Shown here: piece by piece, positions 32,508 through 40,719 of the stretch
Layout: each line of letters opens with the position of its first letter
How positions within the stretch are numbered: position 1 is the first letter of the stretch
DNA from: an uncultured Algimonas sp.
GTDB lineage: Bacteria; Pseudomonadota; Alphaproteobacteria; Caulobacterales; Maricaulaceae
Assembly: GCF_947498175.1 (NCBI RefSeq)
Contig: NZ_CANMJB010000004.1
Location: forward strand, 62,001 to 126,000
Direction of reading: 5' to 3'
Length of the DNA stretch: 64,000 nucleotides
The notes under the pieces: generated by a model
Told to the model about the DNA's origin: nothing
The model's input: the letters and a program-made list of their open reading frames with translations, nothing else
Databases searched by the model: none
Made by a program: the position numbers and the translations under genes

Positions 32508-34050
32508 ATTCGGACGCCGGTCGCTCCGATCCGACATTGCGCCGCAGCCGGTCGATCACCCACTGATCCTCCGCACGCTCCGTCCAGCGCGCGGCGCTGT
32601 CCAGCACGGCGTCGGCATGGTCGAACCGGTCTTCGTAGATCAGCGCCGGGATCATCATCAGAGACAGGTGAGGCAGGCGCAAATGGATGTCGCGCGCCTG
32701 CAACCAATCGAGCGAGGCCCGCGCACCGGGCGACAGGCGCTCCGTCGTCGGCAGGCTGACCGCGACTCGGAACAGGTGCAGCTCCGGATCGTCGGGTCGG
32801 GCTTCCAAGGCGCGGATCGCCGCGCTTTCCGCCGCGTCCCACAATTCCTGCTCCGACTGTCGTCCCGCCACGCGGCCATAGGCGATCTTGGTCCTGAGTT
32901 TCAGCGCGGTCGCATCGCCGGGGTTGCGCGCCAGCACACGGGTGACGGCCGCGTCCGCGCCGTCCCAATCCTGCAAGCGCCAGGACCGCTGACTTCGCGC
33001 CAGGTCGAGCGCGGCCGTGCTTTCCGTCGGGCCCAGCCGGTCCCGCACCGCATCGATCTTCGCCTGCGTGGCCGCGCTCGTCCGGCCATGGGCCAGCAGC
33101 AGGCGCAGATGGTTTTCGAGCCGGTCGAGACGGGCGGCAGGCGAGACGGAAACGGCTGCACCGGCGCGCCGGACAGCGGGAGCCAGGCGCAGATGGCCGC
33201 CGTCCCGGACGATGTCGCGCCGGATGCGCGCTTCCAGCGGATCGTAGCCCAAACCGAAGGCGGCTTCGAAACTCGCTTCGCTGTCGTTGGCGGGCGACCA
33301 CTCGTCCACGAAACGGTGAATGCTGGCCAGCCCGTCCGGTTGGTCCATGACGAAATGGGCCAGCGCCCAGCTCTGCCCGTAATAAAGGCGCTGCGCCCGG
33401 AAGGGCGGGTCGTCAGGCCCGGACACCAGACGGAAATCGGGATAGCTCGCCAGGTTCTCGATCACGGTGCGCATGGGCAGCCAGTGCTGCGTTTCCGATA
33501 GCGGATCCTGCTCCGGCAAGGCGCGGCCGAAGGTGACGCGACCGTCCGCGCCGCGCTCATAGGTCGAATAATATTCCGCCAGCCCTTCGCCGAGCCAGAT
33601 CGGCAGCTTGCGCGCATAGCGCGTTTCCAGAATGTGGTGGACGACCTCGTGGCGCAGGACGAGGCGCAGCCAGCCCGGTTCCAGCGCGCGCGATAGGAAA
33701 TGACCGGGTGTCGGGTCATAGCCCACGACGATGTCGTGCCCGGCCGCGCTTTGGCGGTAGATCGCCGCCGTGATCCCGCCAGGCGTCACGGCGTCGAAAA
33801 CCTGCGTGTCGTCGATGATGTTCAGGCGCAGCGGAACGGGATCGGGTCCCGGATCGAGGCCAAGATCGGCCATCACTGCGAGACGGAAATCCTCCAGGTC
33901 TGTCAGCAGGCTTCGCGCGTCGACGGGGGCGTCCGACATCAGGACGAAATGGTCCGACCGGGCGGACACGCCCTGCGCGGCGGCCGGTCCGGCGAACATG
34001 GCGGCCAGCATGCTCGAAAGGATCGCGATCGGGAAGAGGAGGCGAAGCAT
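32506..34050 (-). CDS. Exported MA-family peptidase-like protein
   Basis: 514 residues from ATG 34050; the frame extends to 34269 but the signal peptide (about 1-26, PAAAQG) fixes the start. A gluzincin-type zinc site is visible: HEVVH at 134-138 and 'WLGEGLAEYYS' with the likely third ligand Glu ~159. This is the peptidase-MA-like arrangement. The C-terminal half (about 280-514) is helical and TPR-like. Expected in the periplasm or on the outer surface. Substrate unknown. Convergent with rplT. Confidence 0.75.
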   Translation of the reverse strand: MLRLLFPIAILSSMLAAMFAGPAAAQGVSARSDHFVLMSDAPVDARSLLTDLEDFRLAVMADLGLDPGPDPVPLRLNIIDDTQVFDAVTPGGITAAIYRQSAAGHDIVVGYDPTPGHFLSRALEPGWLRLVLRHEVVHHILETRYARKLPIWLGEGLAEYYSTYERGADGRVTFGRALPEQDPLSETQHWLPMRTVIENLASYPDFRLVSGPDDPPFRAQRLYYGQSWALAHFVMDQPDGLASIHRFVDEWSPANDSEASFEAAFGLGYDPLEARIRRDIVRDGGHLRLAPAVRRAGAAVSVSPAARLDRLENHLRLLLAHGRTSAATQAKIDAVRDRLGPTESTAALDLARSQRSWRLQDWDGADAAVTRVLARNPGDATALKLRTKIAYGRVAGRQSEQELWDAAESAAIRALEARPDDPELHLFRVAVSLPTTERLSPGARASLDWLQARDIHLRLPHLSLMMIPALIYEDRFDHADAVLDSAARWTERAEDQWVIDRLRRNVGSERPASE

Positions 34051-34280
34051 GAAGCGACTGGATAACACTCGCCCGGACGTGCCGCAAATGACGGCTGCAT
34101 GACGGTCGGCCCGGTGATGTCCGGCGGTTGACAGAATGGTCCGTCTTGCCTTAGGGGCGCCGCCAATCAGCGCAGTTTCAATTCTGCGCTCCGCGCTGTG
34201 CACGATGCAGACGGGGTCCCGTGGTCGACGAGTATTCGTTCGCCGCGGCTCTTTGCGTTGTGCCGACATGAGGTGAGCAT

Positions 34281-35888
34281 TTGTTCGAGGCTCTTGGAGA
34301 TCGATTAGGCGGCGTTTTCGACACGCTGACGGGCCGCGGCGCGCTGACCGAGCGCGACGTGGATGCCGCCATGCGCGAAATCCGCAAGGCGCTGCTCGAA
34401 GCCGATGTCGCCCTGCCGGTGGTCAAGCAATTCGTCGCCAAGGTACGCGAAGAAGCCGTCGGCGAACGCGTCATCAAGGCCGTCAAGCCGGGCCAGCAGG
34501 TCGTCAAGATCGTCAACGATGCGCTGATCCAGACGCTCGGCGGAACGCTGTCCGACGACGATGCCGACATGGCGGACGTCCGTGCGGCCTCCGAGTTGAA
34601 CCTGTCCGCCAAGCCGCCGGTCGTCATCCTCATGGCGGGCCTGCAGGGCTCGGGCAAGACCACGACGACGGGCAAGCTGGCTCTGTTCCTGCGCGAAAAG
34701 CGCAAGAAGAAGGTCATGCTGGCCTCGCTCGATACGAACCGTCCTGCGGCAATGGATCAGCTCGGCATGCTGGCGGAAAAATCGGGCACGGGCTTCCTGC
34801 CCATCGTCAAGGGCCAGAGCGCGACCGAGATCACAAAGCGGGCGCTGAAGGAAGCGGCCAAGGGCGGCTATGACGTGCTGTTCCTCGACACGGCGGGCCG
34901 GACCACGATCAATGAAGAGTTGATGGCCGACGTCATCGAGATCGCCCGCATCGCGCAGCCGACCGAGACGCTTCTGGTTGCCGACGCTCTCACGGGTCAG
35001 GATGCGGTCGAGACGGCGCGGCGCTTCGACGAGGCGCTGCCGCTGACCGGCCTGGTGCTGACGCGGATCGACGGCGACGGGCGCGGCGGCGCGGCCCTGT
35101 CGATGAAGGCCGTCACGGGCCTGCCGATCAAGTTCCTGGGTACGGGCGAGAAGCTCGACGGGCTGGAAGCCTTCGACGCCGAACGGCTGGCCGGACGCAT
35201 TCTGGGCCAAGGCGACGTGGTCGCGCTGGTCGAGAAGGCGAGCCAACTGATCGACGAAAAGCAGGCGGCCCTGGCCGCCGAGAAGATGGCCAAGGGCGAG
35301 TTCGATCTCGACGATCTCGCCAATCAGCTGGGCCAGATGTCCAAGCTCGGCGGGATGGGCGGAATCATGAAACTCATGCCCGGCATGGGCAAGATGAAGA
35401 AGCAGATCGAGGCGTCCGGCGGCGTGGACGACAAGCTGCTCGCCCGCCAGCGCGCCGTCATCCTGTCCATGACACCGTGGGAAAAGAAGAACCCCAAGCT
35501 GATCAAGGCGTCGCGCAAGAAACGCATCGCCGCCGGCTCCGGCGTGGACGTCTCGGACGTCAACAAGCTGCTCAAGATGCACCGTCAGATGTCGGACATG
35601 ATGAAGAAGATGGGCCAGAAAGGTCGAGGGGGCGGCATGGCCGGAATGGCCGCGCAGATGGCCGGGATGCCCGGCATGCCGAAGGGCATGATGAAGGGTC
35701 TCGGTGGCGGAAAGGGCGGCATGCCCAATCCCGCCGACATGGACCCGGCGCAGCTCGAAGAGCTCAAGAAACAGATGGGATCGGGCCTGCCCGGTCTCGG
35801 CAAATTGCCCGGACTGGGGGGCGCGAAGCTTCCCGGTCTCGGTGGCGGCCTGCCCGGCTTGGGCGGCGGTCCGAAATTCAAGAAATAA
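34281..35888 (+). CDS. ffh: Signal recognition particle protein Ffh
   Basis: 535 residues, TTG start with GAGGTGA upstream. Binds 4.5S RNA and signal sequences and delivers ribosomes to FtsY. N domain, then G domain with 'GLQGSGKTTTTGKLA', 'DTNRPAAMDQL', 'LDTAGRTTINEELM' and 'TRIDGDGRGGAALS'; the Met-rich M domain starts near 330. The C-terminus is ~50 residues longer than E. coli Ffh and ends in repeated LPGLG units separated by Gly/Lys. rpsP follows after 31 bases. Confidence 0.97.
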   Translation: MFEALGDRLGGVFDTLTGRGALTERDVDAAMREIRKALLEADVALPVVKQFVAKVREEAVGERVIKAVKPGQQVVKIVNDALIQTLGGTLSDDDADMADVRAASELNLSAKPPVVILMAGLQGSGKTTTTGKLALFLREKRKKKVMLASLDTNRPAAMDQLGMLAEKSGTGFLPIVKGQSATEITKRALKEAAKGGYDVLFLDTAGRTTINEELMADVIEIARIAQPTETLLVADALTGQDAVETARRFDEALPLTGLVLTRIDGDGRGGAALSMKAVTGLPIKFLGTGEKLDGLEAFDAERLAGRILGQGDVVALVEKASQLIDEKQAALAAEKMAKGEFDLDDLANQLGQMSKLGGMGGIMKLMPGMGKMKKQIEASGGVDDKLLARQRAVILSMTPWEKKNPKLIKASRKKRIAAGSGVDVSDVNKLLKMHRQMSDMMKKMGQKGRGGGMAGMAAQMAGMPGMPKGMMKGLGGGKGGMPNPADMDPAQLEELKKQMGSGLPGLGKLPGLGGAKLPGLGGGLPGLGGGPKFKK

Positions 35889-35919
35889 CCAAACTCAGAA
35901 CTCACCTTAAGGAAACATC

Positions 35920-36459
35920 ATGGCTCTGAAACTCCGCCTCGCGCGTCACGGCGCGAAAAAGCGTCCCTATTACCGCATCGTCGTCGCCGACTCGCGCTCC
36001 CCGCGCGACGGCCGCTTTATCCAGATCGTGGGCCGCTACAATCCGATGCTGCCCAAGGACGACGAGAACCGCGTCCAGCTGCAGGTCGACGAGATCAAGG
36101 AATGGCTCGGCAAGGGCGCCCGCCCGACCGAACGCGTCGCGCGCTTCCTCGGCGCCGCCGGCCTGTGGGACTGGAAACACGGCAACAATCCGGAAAAGGG
36201 CAAGCCCGGCGCCAAGGCGCTAGAGCGCATCGAAGAGAAGAAGGACAAGGCCGAAGCCCGCGCCGAAGCCGAGAAGGAAGCCAAGGAAGCGGCGGCCGAG
36301 GCCAAGAAGGCCGCGGCTGAAGCGGCCAAGGAAGAAGCGGCCGCGGCGAAGGCGGCGGCGGAAGAGGCCAAGAACGCGCCTGCGGAAGAGGCAGCGCCTG
36401 CGGACGAAGCGTCTGCTGCCGAGGTCCCCGCTGCGGACGCCAAGAGCGAAGAAGAGTAG
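35920..36459 (+). CDS. rpsP: 30S ribosomal protein S16 with long Ala/Glu/Lys tail
   Basis: 179 residues. The first ~85 are a normal S16 ('[26 protein letters not shown]', 'IQIVGRYNP'). The rest is an extension of ~90 residues of Ala/Glu/Lys, predicted as a long helix, ending in an acidic segment. Long S16 tails occur in several alphaproteobacteria. The usual downstream genes rimM, trmD and rplS are absent; a terminator and repeats follow. Confidence 0.95.
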   Translation: MALKLRLARHGAKKRPYYRIVVADSRSPRDGRFIQIVGRYNPMLPKDDENRVQLQVDEIKEWLGKGARPTERVARFLGAAGLWDWKHGNNPEKGKPGAKALERIEEKKDKAEARAEAEKEAKEAAAEAKKAAAEAAKEEAAAAKAAAEEAKNAPAEEAAPADEASAAEVPAADAKSEEE

Positions 36460-36491
36460 GCCTCTCTTTTCAATTATAGAGCTGATTAAAA

Positions 36492-36516
36492 GGCCGCCCG
36501 GTGGGCGGTCTTTTTT
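36492..36516 (+). terminator. Rho-independent terminator after rpsP
   Basis: Eight-base stem GGCCGCCC/GGGCGGTC, 3-base loop, then TTTTTT. AAAA precedes the stem. Confidence 0.9.
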
Positions 36517-36523
36517 GTTCGGT

Positions 36524-36655
36524 CTCCCCCTCCGCCTCGTTTCACTCGGCACCTCCCCCTGTCCGGGGGAGGGACAAAGAGATAACGCTTTCTATCAAAG
36601 TTCCTCCCCCGGACAGGGGGAGGGGGACCGCGCCGTAGGCCTGGTGGAGGGGGAG
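36524..36655. repeat. Inverted pair of CCCCCTCC-type dispersed repeats
   Basis: Two copies in opposite orientation of the element also seen at 25941-25994. The facing arms CCTCCCCCTGTCCGGGGGAG (from 36552) and CCTCCCCCGGACAGGGGGAG (from 36603) are inverted versions of each other around an AT-rich spacer. Outer parts carry CTCCGCC / GGTGGAGGGGGAG. Confidence 0.8.
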
Positions 36656-36684
36656 ACGAACAATCAAAGCGCGCGAAGCGCCCC

Positions 36685-37347
36685 TCAGCTAAAAAAGCTC
36701 ACGCCCTCGGCCAACCCCACCCGATCCGTCCGGCAATCATTCGCCGGATGGTCGTCTGCATAGCCGAAGCTCATCCCGAACAGGATGCCGTAATCGTCCG
36801 GAATGCCGAGCAGTTCTTTCACCGGCCCCGGGAACTGCCCCAGCGCGCCCTGCATGCAGCTCTGTATCCCGTTCTCCTCCAACAGCAGGCTCAGCGTCTG
36901 GGCGTAGATGCCCATGTCGACGGCGCCCATGATGCCGAGATATTTTTCCATGGTGAAGAAGGCCCCGTGCGGCGCGCCGAAGAACTGCCAGTTGCGGCCC
37001 ATGGCCTGCATCCGGGCGGGCTTGTCCTCGCGGGCGATATCCATCGCGCCGTAGAGCGCCATGGCGGAGCCCCACTGCCGGTCCTTGTGCTCGCCTTGGT
37101 AGCGCACATTCCAGTCGAACTCCGGCGACGGACCCTTGCCGCTCATCACCTCGGCCAGCATGGCGTTGCTGACCCGGTCGCGCATCTCGCCGGACACGAC
37201 ATAGGTATGCCAGGGTTGGGTGTTGCAGTTGGATGCGGCTCTCAGGCTCTGCGTGAAGATCGTTTCCAACAGCTCCTGCGGCACGGGATCGGGCTTGAAC
37301 CCCCGAACGGAATAACGGTTTTCGAGGATTTGCGGCAGAGCGGACAT
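36685..37347 (-). CDS. Nitroreductase family protein
   Basis: 220 residues from ATG 37347; a longer frame to 37527 has no coding character. FMN-binding reductase fold with N-terminal 'ILENRYSVRGFKPDPVP', 'SLRAASNCNTQPWHTYVV' and 'GIYAQTLSLLLEENGIQSCMQGALGQFP', and C-terminal 'GILFGMSFGYADDHPAN' with 'DRVGL'. This is the NfnB-like ~220-residue group. Substrate unknown. Transcribed alone, towards the rpsP repeats. Confidence 0.9.
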   Translation of the reverse strand: MSALPQILENRYSVRGFKPDPVPQELLETIFTQSLRAASNCNTQPWHTYVVSGEMRDRVSNAMLAEVMSGKGPSPEFDWNVRYQGEHKDRQWGSAMALYGAMDIAREDKPARMQAMGRNWQFFGAPHGAFFTMEKYLGIMGAVDMGIYAQTLSLLLEENGIQSCMQGALGQFPGPVKELLGIPDDYGILFGMSFGYADDHPANDCRTDRVGLAEGVSFFS

Positions 37348-37427
37348 GGACCGGGCCTTAGCCCGCACGATCGTGCAACGCCAAGGCCCGTGCGCTCCGT
37401 TACGGCAATGTATCGGAAATGTGTTGG

Positions 37428-37907
37428 CTAGCTCGCCTGGAGTTTTTCGTAGACGGCGGTCAGCGTCTCGACGAAGCCGTCGCGGCTCATGCCGAAACCG
37501 GCGTCCGTCTTGTTGGCTTCGGCGCAATTATTGACCTTCATGACATGGTCCATATAGAGCCGTCCCTCTTCCATGGTCGAGGTCACCATGCCCTCGCGTA
37601 TGGCCTTGTTGTTGGCCGCGACCATTTCGTCCACTTTCGCCTTGTCCCAGCCAAACGCTTCGGAGTCCTTGTAGGATTGCGCCATACCGGCATCGACGAT
37701 GGCCTGCTGCGCGGCCGAGAAGGTACGGAAATCGCGTATTGCGTTCTTCTCCAGTGCGCCGTCGAAGCGTGGATCGGCATCGATGATGTCCGCAATCACG
37801 TCGAGTGAGATCGCGCAGTTGCCTGCGACGTTGGATGCAACTTGCGCTTCGGCGGATATGGCGGTGGTCGCCGCCAGCAAGGCGGTCAGAGCGATGAGTT
37901 TTTTCAC
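37428..37907 (-). CDS. Secreted protein of unknown function
   Basis: 159 residues from GTG 37907, with GGGGAA upstream. A clear signal peptide ('KKLIALTALLAATTAISAEAQ') is followed by a helical mature protein of ~138 residues with two Cys (in 'GNCAISLDV' and 'NNCAEAN') that could form a disulfide. No family recognised; likely periplasmic. Confidence 0.75.
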   Translation of the reverse strand: MKKLIALTALLAATTAISAEAQVASNVAGNCAISLDVIADIIDADPRFDGALEKNAIRDFRTFSAAQQAIVDAGMAQSYKDSEAFGWDKAKVDEMVAANNKAIREGMVTSTMEEGRLYMDHVMKVNNCAEANKTDAGFGMSRDGFVETLTAVYEKLQAS

Positions 37908-37995
37908 GGTTGTTCCCCAAAGGATGATGTGTGCGGCCCTAGCTACACATATCGGGGCGCCGTCCCATGTCCCAGATGGGCTATCGGTCGCAACA

Positions 37996-38778
37996 TCACC
38001 GGCCCTTGAACGCCGGTTTCCGCTTTTCCACGAACGCCGTAATGCCTTCGAGCGAGTCCGCGCTATTGGCCATCTGCATCTGGTATTCGCTTTCCACCCG
38101 CGCCGTCTGTTCCTGTGTCGAATGCGTCGCCTCGCGCAGGATCTTCTTGAGCGCCCGCAGGGCGAGCGGCGCTTTCTCGGCCAGGGATTGCGCCCATTCC
38201 AGCGTTTCGTCACGCAGGTCGGCGGCCGGGACGACCTTGTTGACCATGCCCATGTCGAGACAGGTCGCAGCACTCAGCCGCGTGCCTTCGGCCATGGCGG
38301 CAAAGGCGCGCTTGTAGCCCAGGTGATGCAGGTAGAACCAGCTCGCGCCGCCGTCCGGAACCAGGCCGATGCCGATGAAGGGCGAGAACACGGTCGCGTC
38401 GTCCGCCATCACGGCGAGGTCGGACCCGAGCGCGAGGCCCAGCGCCACGCCGCCGGCAAAGCCGTTGATGGCGGCGATGTAGATCTTCTCGGACTTGGCG
38501 ACCCCGTCCACCAACGGCTTGTAGTCCCGGATCGAATTGTCGAACAGGCCGTGCTCCGGCGTGCCGCCCAGCCCTTCCTTCAGGTCCGTGCCGGAGGAGA
38601 ACGCCCGGCCCGATCCGGTCAGCACGACCACGCGCACGGTGTCGTCGCTTTCGGCTCTGGCTTGCGCCCCGGCCAGCCTGGCGCGCAGCTCCCGGTTCAT
38701 GGCGTTCATCGCGCCGGGACGGTTCAGCGTGATGATGGCGACATGGCCGAGGGTTTCGTATGTGACGAGGTCTGTCAT
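37996..38778 (-). CDS. Enoyl-CoA hydratase/isomerase family protein
   Basis: 260 residues, crotonase fold: 'ITLNRPGAMNAMNRELRARL', 'GRAFSSGTDLKEG', 'AAINGFAGGVALGLALGSDLAVM' and 'IGLVPDGGASWFY'. The two catalytic Glu of true enoyl-CoA hydratase are missing, while the Asp in VPDGG matches PaaG-type isomerases. Double-bond or epoxide isomerisation is therefore more likely than hydration. The gene starts three bases after the AMACR-like gene and shares its strand, so the pair probably acts on the same acyl-CoA. Confidence 0.85.
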   Translation of the reverse strand: MTDLVTYETLGHVAIITLNRPGAMNAMNRELRARLAGAQARAESDDTVRVVVLTGSGRAFSSGTDLKEGLGGTPEHGLFDNSIRDYKPLVDGVAKSEKIYIAAINGFAGGVALGLALGSDLAVMADDATVFSPFIGIGLVPDGGASWFYLHHLGYKRAFAAMAEGTRLSAATCLDMGMVNKVVPAADLRDETLEWAQSLAEKAPLALRALKKILREATHSTQEQTARVESEYQMQMANSADSLEGITAFVEKRKPAFKGR

Positions 38779-38781
38779 GAT

Positions 38782-39906
38782 CTATTCCACGAGAATGTTC
38801 GACTGGATGAGGGCGGCGGTCTTGGCGTCGTCATAGCCGAGTAGGGCGGCGACCGCATCGCGCCCGCCATTGATGACGGGCAGGACGGGGTCTGGAACCT
38901 CGTAGTCGCCACCGAAGACCGGCGCGGGGCGTGGGTGGACGAAGGGGCCGTGTTTTTCCAATCCATCGCGCGCGCGGTTCTGCGGATGGTCGGGCGCCTC
39001 GGTATAGTCCAGCACGGGCGTGGTGCAGGCGTCCGTGCCGTCGAAGACGGCGGCCCATGCGTCGCGCGTCTTCGTCCGGAACAGGGCTTCGAGCCTTTCG
39101 GCCTGCGCGGCGTGTTCGCGCCTGTCCATCTGTCCGCCGAAATCTCCCGCGTCGATCTCCAGCAGACGCAGGAATTCGGCGAAGAATTGCGGCTCGTAGC
39201 AGGCGACCGCCATGAACCGGCCGTCGGACGTTTCGTAACAGCGGTAGAACGGCATGCCGCCGTCCAGCAGGTTGGTTTCGCGCTCTGGCGTCCATTGCCC
39301 CAGGCCGGCAAGGGAATGGAACAGGCTCATCATGGAGTTCACCCCGTCGATCATGGCGGCGTCCACGACCTCGCCGTGGCCCGTCCGTTCGGCTTGCAAC
39401 AGCGCGGCCAGCATGCCGGTGACGAGGAACATCGACCCGCCGCCATAATCGCCGATCAGGTTGAGCGGAGGCATGGGCGGTTCGCCCTTGCGCCCCATCG
39501 CGGCGAGCGCTCCGGTGATGGAGATGTAGTTGAGGTCGTGACCGGCGGACCGGGCCCACGGCCCCGTCTGGCCCCAGCCCGTCATGCGGCCATAGACCAG
39601 TTTGGGATTGACCGCGTGGCAATCGTCGGGTCCGACGCCCAGCCGTTCCGTCACGCCGGGGCGCAAGCCTTCGATCAGCGCATCGGAGGTCGCGACGAGG
39701 TCGAGCAGCACCTGCGCCCCGCCGGGCTGGCGTAGATCGATCGTGATGGAGGTCTTGCCCCGGTCATGCACGGTCGGCACGGCGAAGCCGGGACGGTTCA
39801 CCAGAACGACTTCCGCGCCCATATCGGCCAGCAACATCCCGGCATAGGGACCGGGTCCGATCCCGGCGAGTTCGATGACGCGGTATCCGTCGAGGGGTTT
39901 GCTCAT
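38782..39906 (-). CDS. Alpha-methylacyl-CoA racemase (CaiB/BaiF family)
   Basis: 374 residues from ATG 39906. 'GYRVIELAGIGPGPYAGMLLADMGAEVV' opens the class III CoA-transferase fold. The racemase residues are in place: His123 in 'SAGHDLNYISITG' and Asp153 in 'IGDYGGGSMF' (His126/Asp156 in the mycobacterial MCR), which favours racemase over transferase. It epimerises 2-methylacyl-CoA esters so branched chains can enter beta-oxidation. Coupled with the crotonase-family gene downstream. Confidence 0.88.
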   Translation of the reverse strand: MSKPLDGYRVIELAGIGPGPYAGMLLADMGAEVVLVNRPGFAVPTVHDRGKTSITIDLRQPGGAQVLLDLVATSDALIEGLRPGVTERLGVGPDDCHAVNPKLVYGRMTGWGQTGPWARSAGHDLNYISITGALAAMGRKGEPPMPPLNLIGDYGGGSMFLVTGMLAALLQAERTGHGEVVDAAMIDGVNSMMSLFHSLAGLGQWTPERETNLLDGGMPFYRCYETSDGRFMAVACYEPQFFAEFLRLLEIDAGDFGGQMDRREHAAQAERLEALFRTKTRDAWAAVFDGTDACTTPVLDYTEAPDHPQNRARDGLEKHGPFVHPRPAPVFGGDYEVPDPVLPVINGGRDAVAALLGYDDAKTAALIQSNILVE

Positions 39907-39992
39907 GCGCGGCGTTGTGGCGGATGGGAGGCGGAGCGGCAAGACAGGCGCGGGGCGTTATCAAGCTGCGGATGGAGACGGTTGGACGGTTT

Positions 39993-40019
39993 CGTTCCCG
40001 GCCATGAACGCCGGGGACG
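39993..40019. repeat. Type C REP palindrome
   Basis: Arms CGTTCCCGGC (39993-40002) and GCCGGGGACG (40010-40019) around CATGAAC. It is a single C element without the B pair. It lies in the 243-base gap 39907-40149, which also has a GGTCTGCCC/GGGCAGGACC hairpin just before the cyclo-ligase start. 6S RNA is often encoded here, but I see no 6S hallmark. Confidence 0.75.
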
Positions 40020-40149
40020 TTCATCGATCGAACGAGCCATGCCCGATGGCCGAATATTCATCGCAAATCCTGCAATCGACTGGTCATCGCCACAAGACCG
40101 TCCTAGATGGTCTGCCCATGGGCAGGACCGACCTTCGCAGAACGGCGCT

Positions 40150-40716
40150 ATGAGCCTGGCGACCCGCAAGGCGCAGGCACGCGAGCGCGCAAGGGCGGTG
40201 CGAGCGACCCTGTCGGCCGATCCGAAGGATTTCGTGCGGCACTGGCCGGGACTGGAACCGTCGGCCGTGATTGCCGGATACTGGCCGATCAACAGCGAAG
40301 TGGATGTGCGTCCTCTGCTCGAAAAGCTCGCCGCCACGCACCGCATCGTGCTGCCGGTCACGCCGCGCGACCGGTTGCATCTGTCATTCCGGCGCTGGAC
40401 GCCGGGCGCGGCCATGGAAGCCGGGCCGTTCGGCACGCAGCATCCGGTCGGCGCGCTGGGCGACGGCGCCGATCCGCTCGTGCCCGATGTGGTCATGGTG
40501 CCGTTGCTGGCGTTCACGCGGCGCGGCGACCGGCTGGGGTATGGCGGCGGCTACTACGATGCGACACTGGCGGAACTGAAAGCGGGCAATCCCGGCCTGC
40601 GCAGCGTCGGCGTCGCCTTTTCCGGCCAGATGGTCAACGCCTTGCCGCTGGAAGAGACGGATATGGCGCTCGACCATGTGTTGACCGAAAACGGGCTGCT
40701 GACGACCCGGCTCTGA
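40150..40716 (+). CDS. 5-formyltetrahydrofolate cyclo-ligase
   Basis: 188 residues from ATG 40150. Converts 5-formyl-THF to 5,10-methenyl-THF with ATP. N-terminal 'SLATRKAQARERARAVRATL', 'IAGYWPINSEVDVRPLLEKLA', 'LPVTPRDRLHLSFRRW', 'VPLLAFTRRGDRLGYGGGYYD' with the YGGGYYD nucleotide-binding signature, and 'ALPLEETDMALDHVLTE'. Normal length. Convergent with the methyltransferase gene after it. Confidence 0.95.
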   Translation: MSLATRKAQARERARAVRATLSADPKDFVRHWPGLEPSAVIAGYWPINSEVDVRPLLEKLAATHRIVLPVTPRDRLHLSFRRWTPGAAMEAGPFGTQHPVGALGDGADPLVPDVVMVPLLAFTRRGDRLGYGGGYYDATLAELKAGNPGLRSVGVAFSGQMVNALPLEETDMALDHVLTENGLLTTRL

Positions 40717-40719
40717 ACG

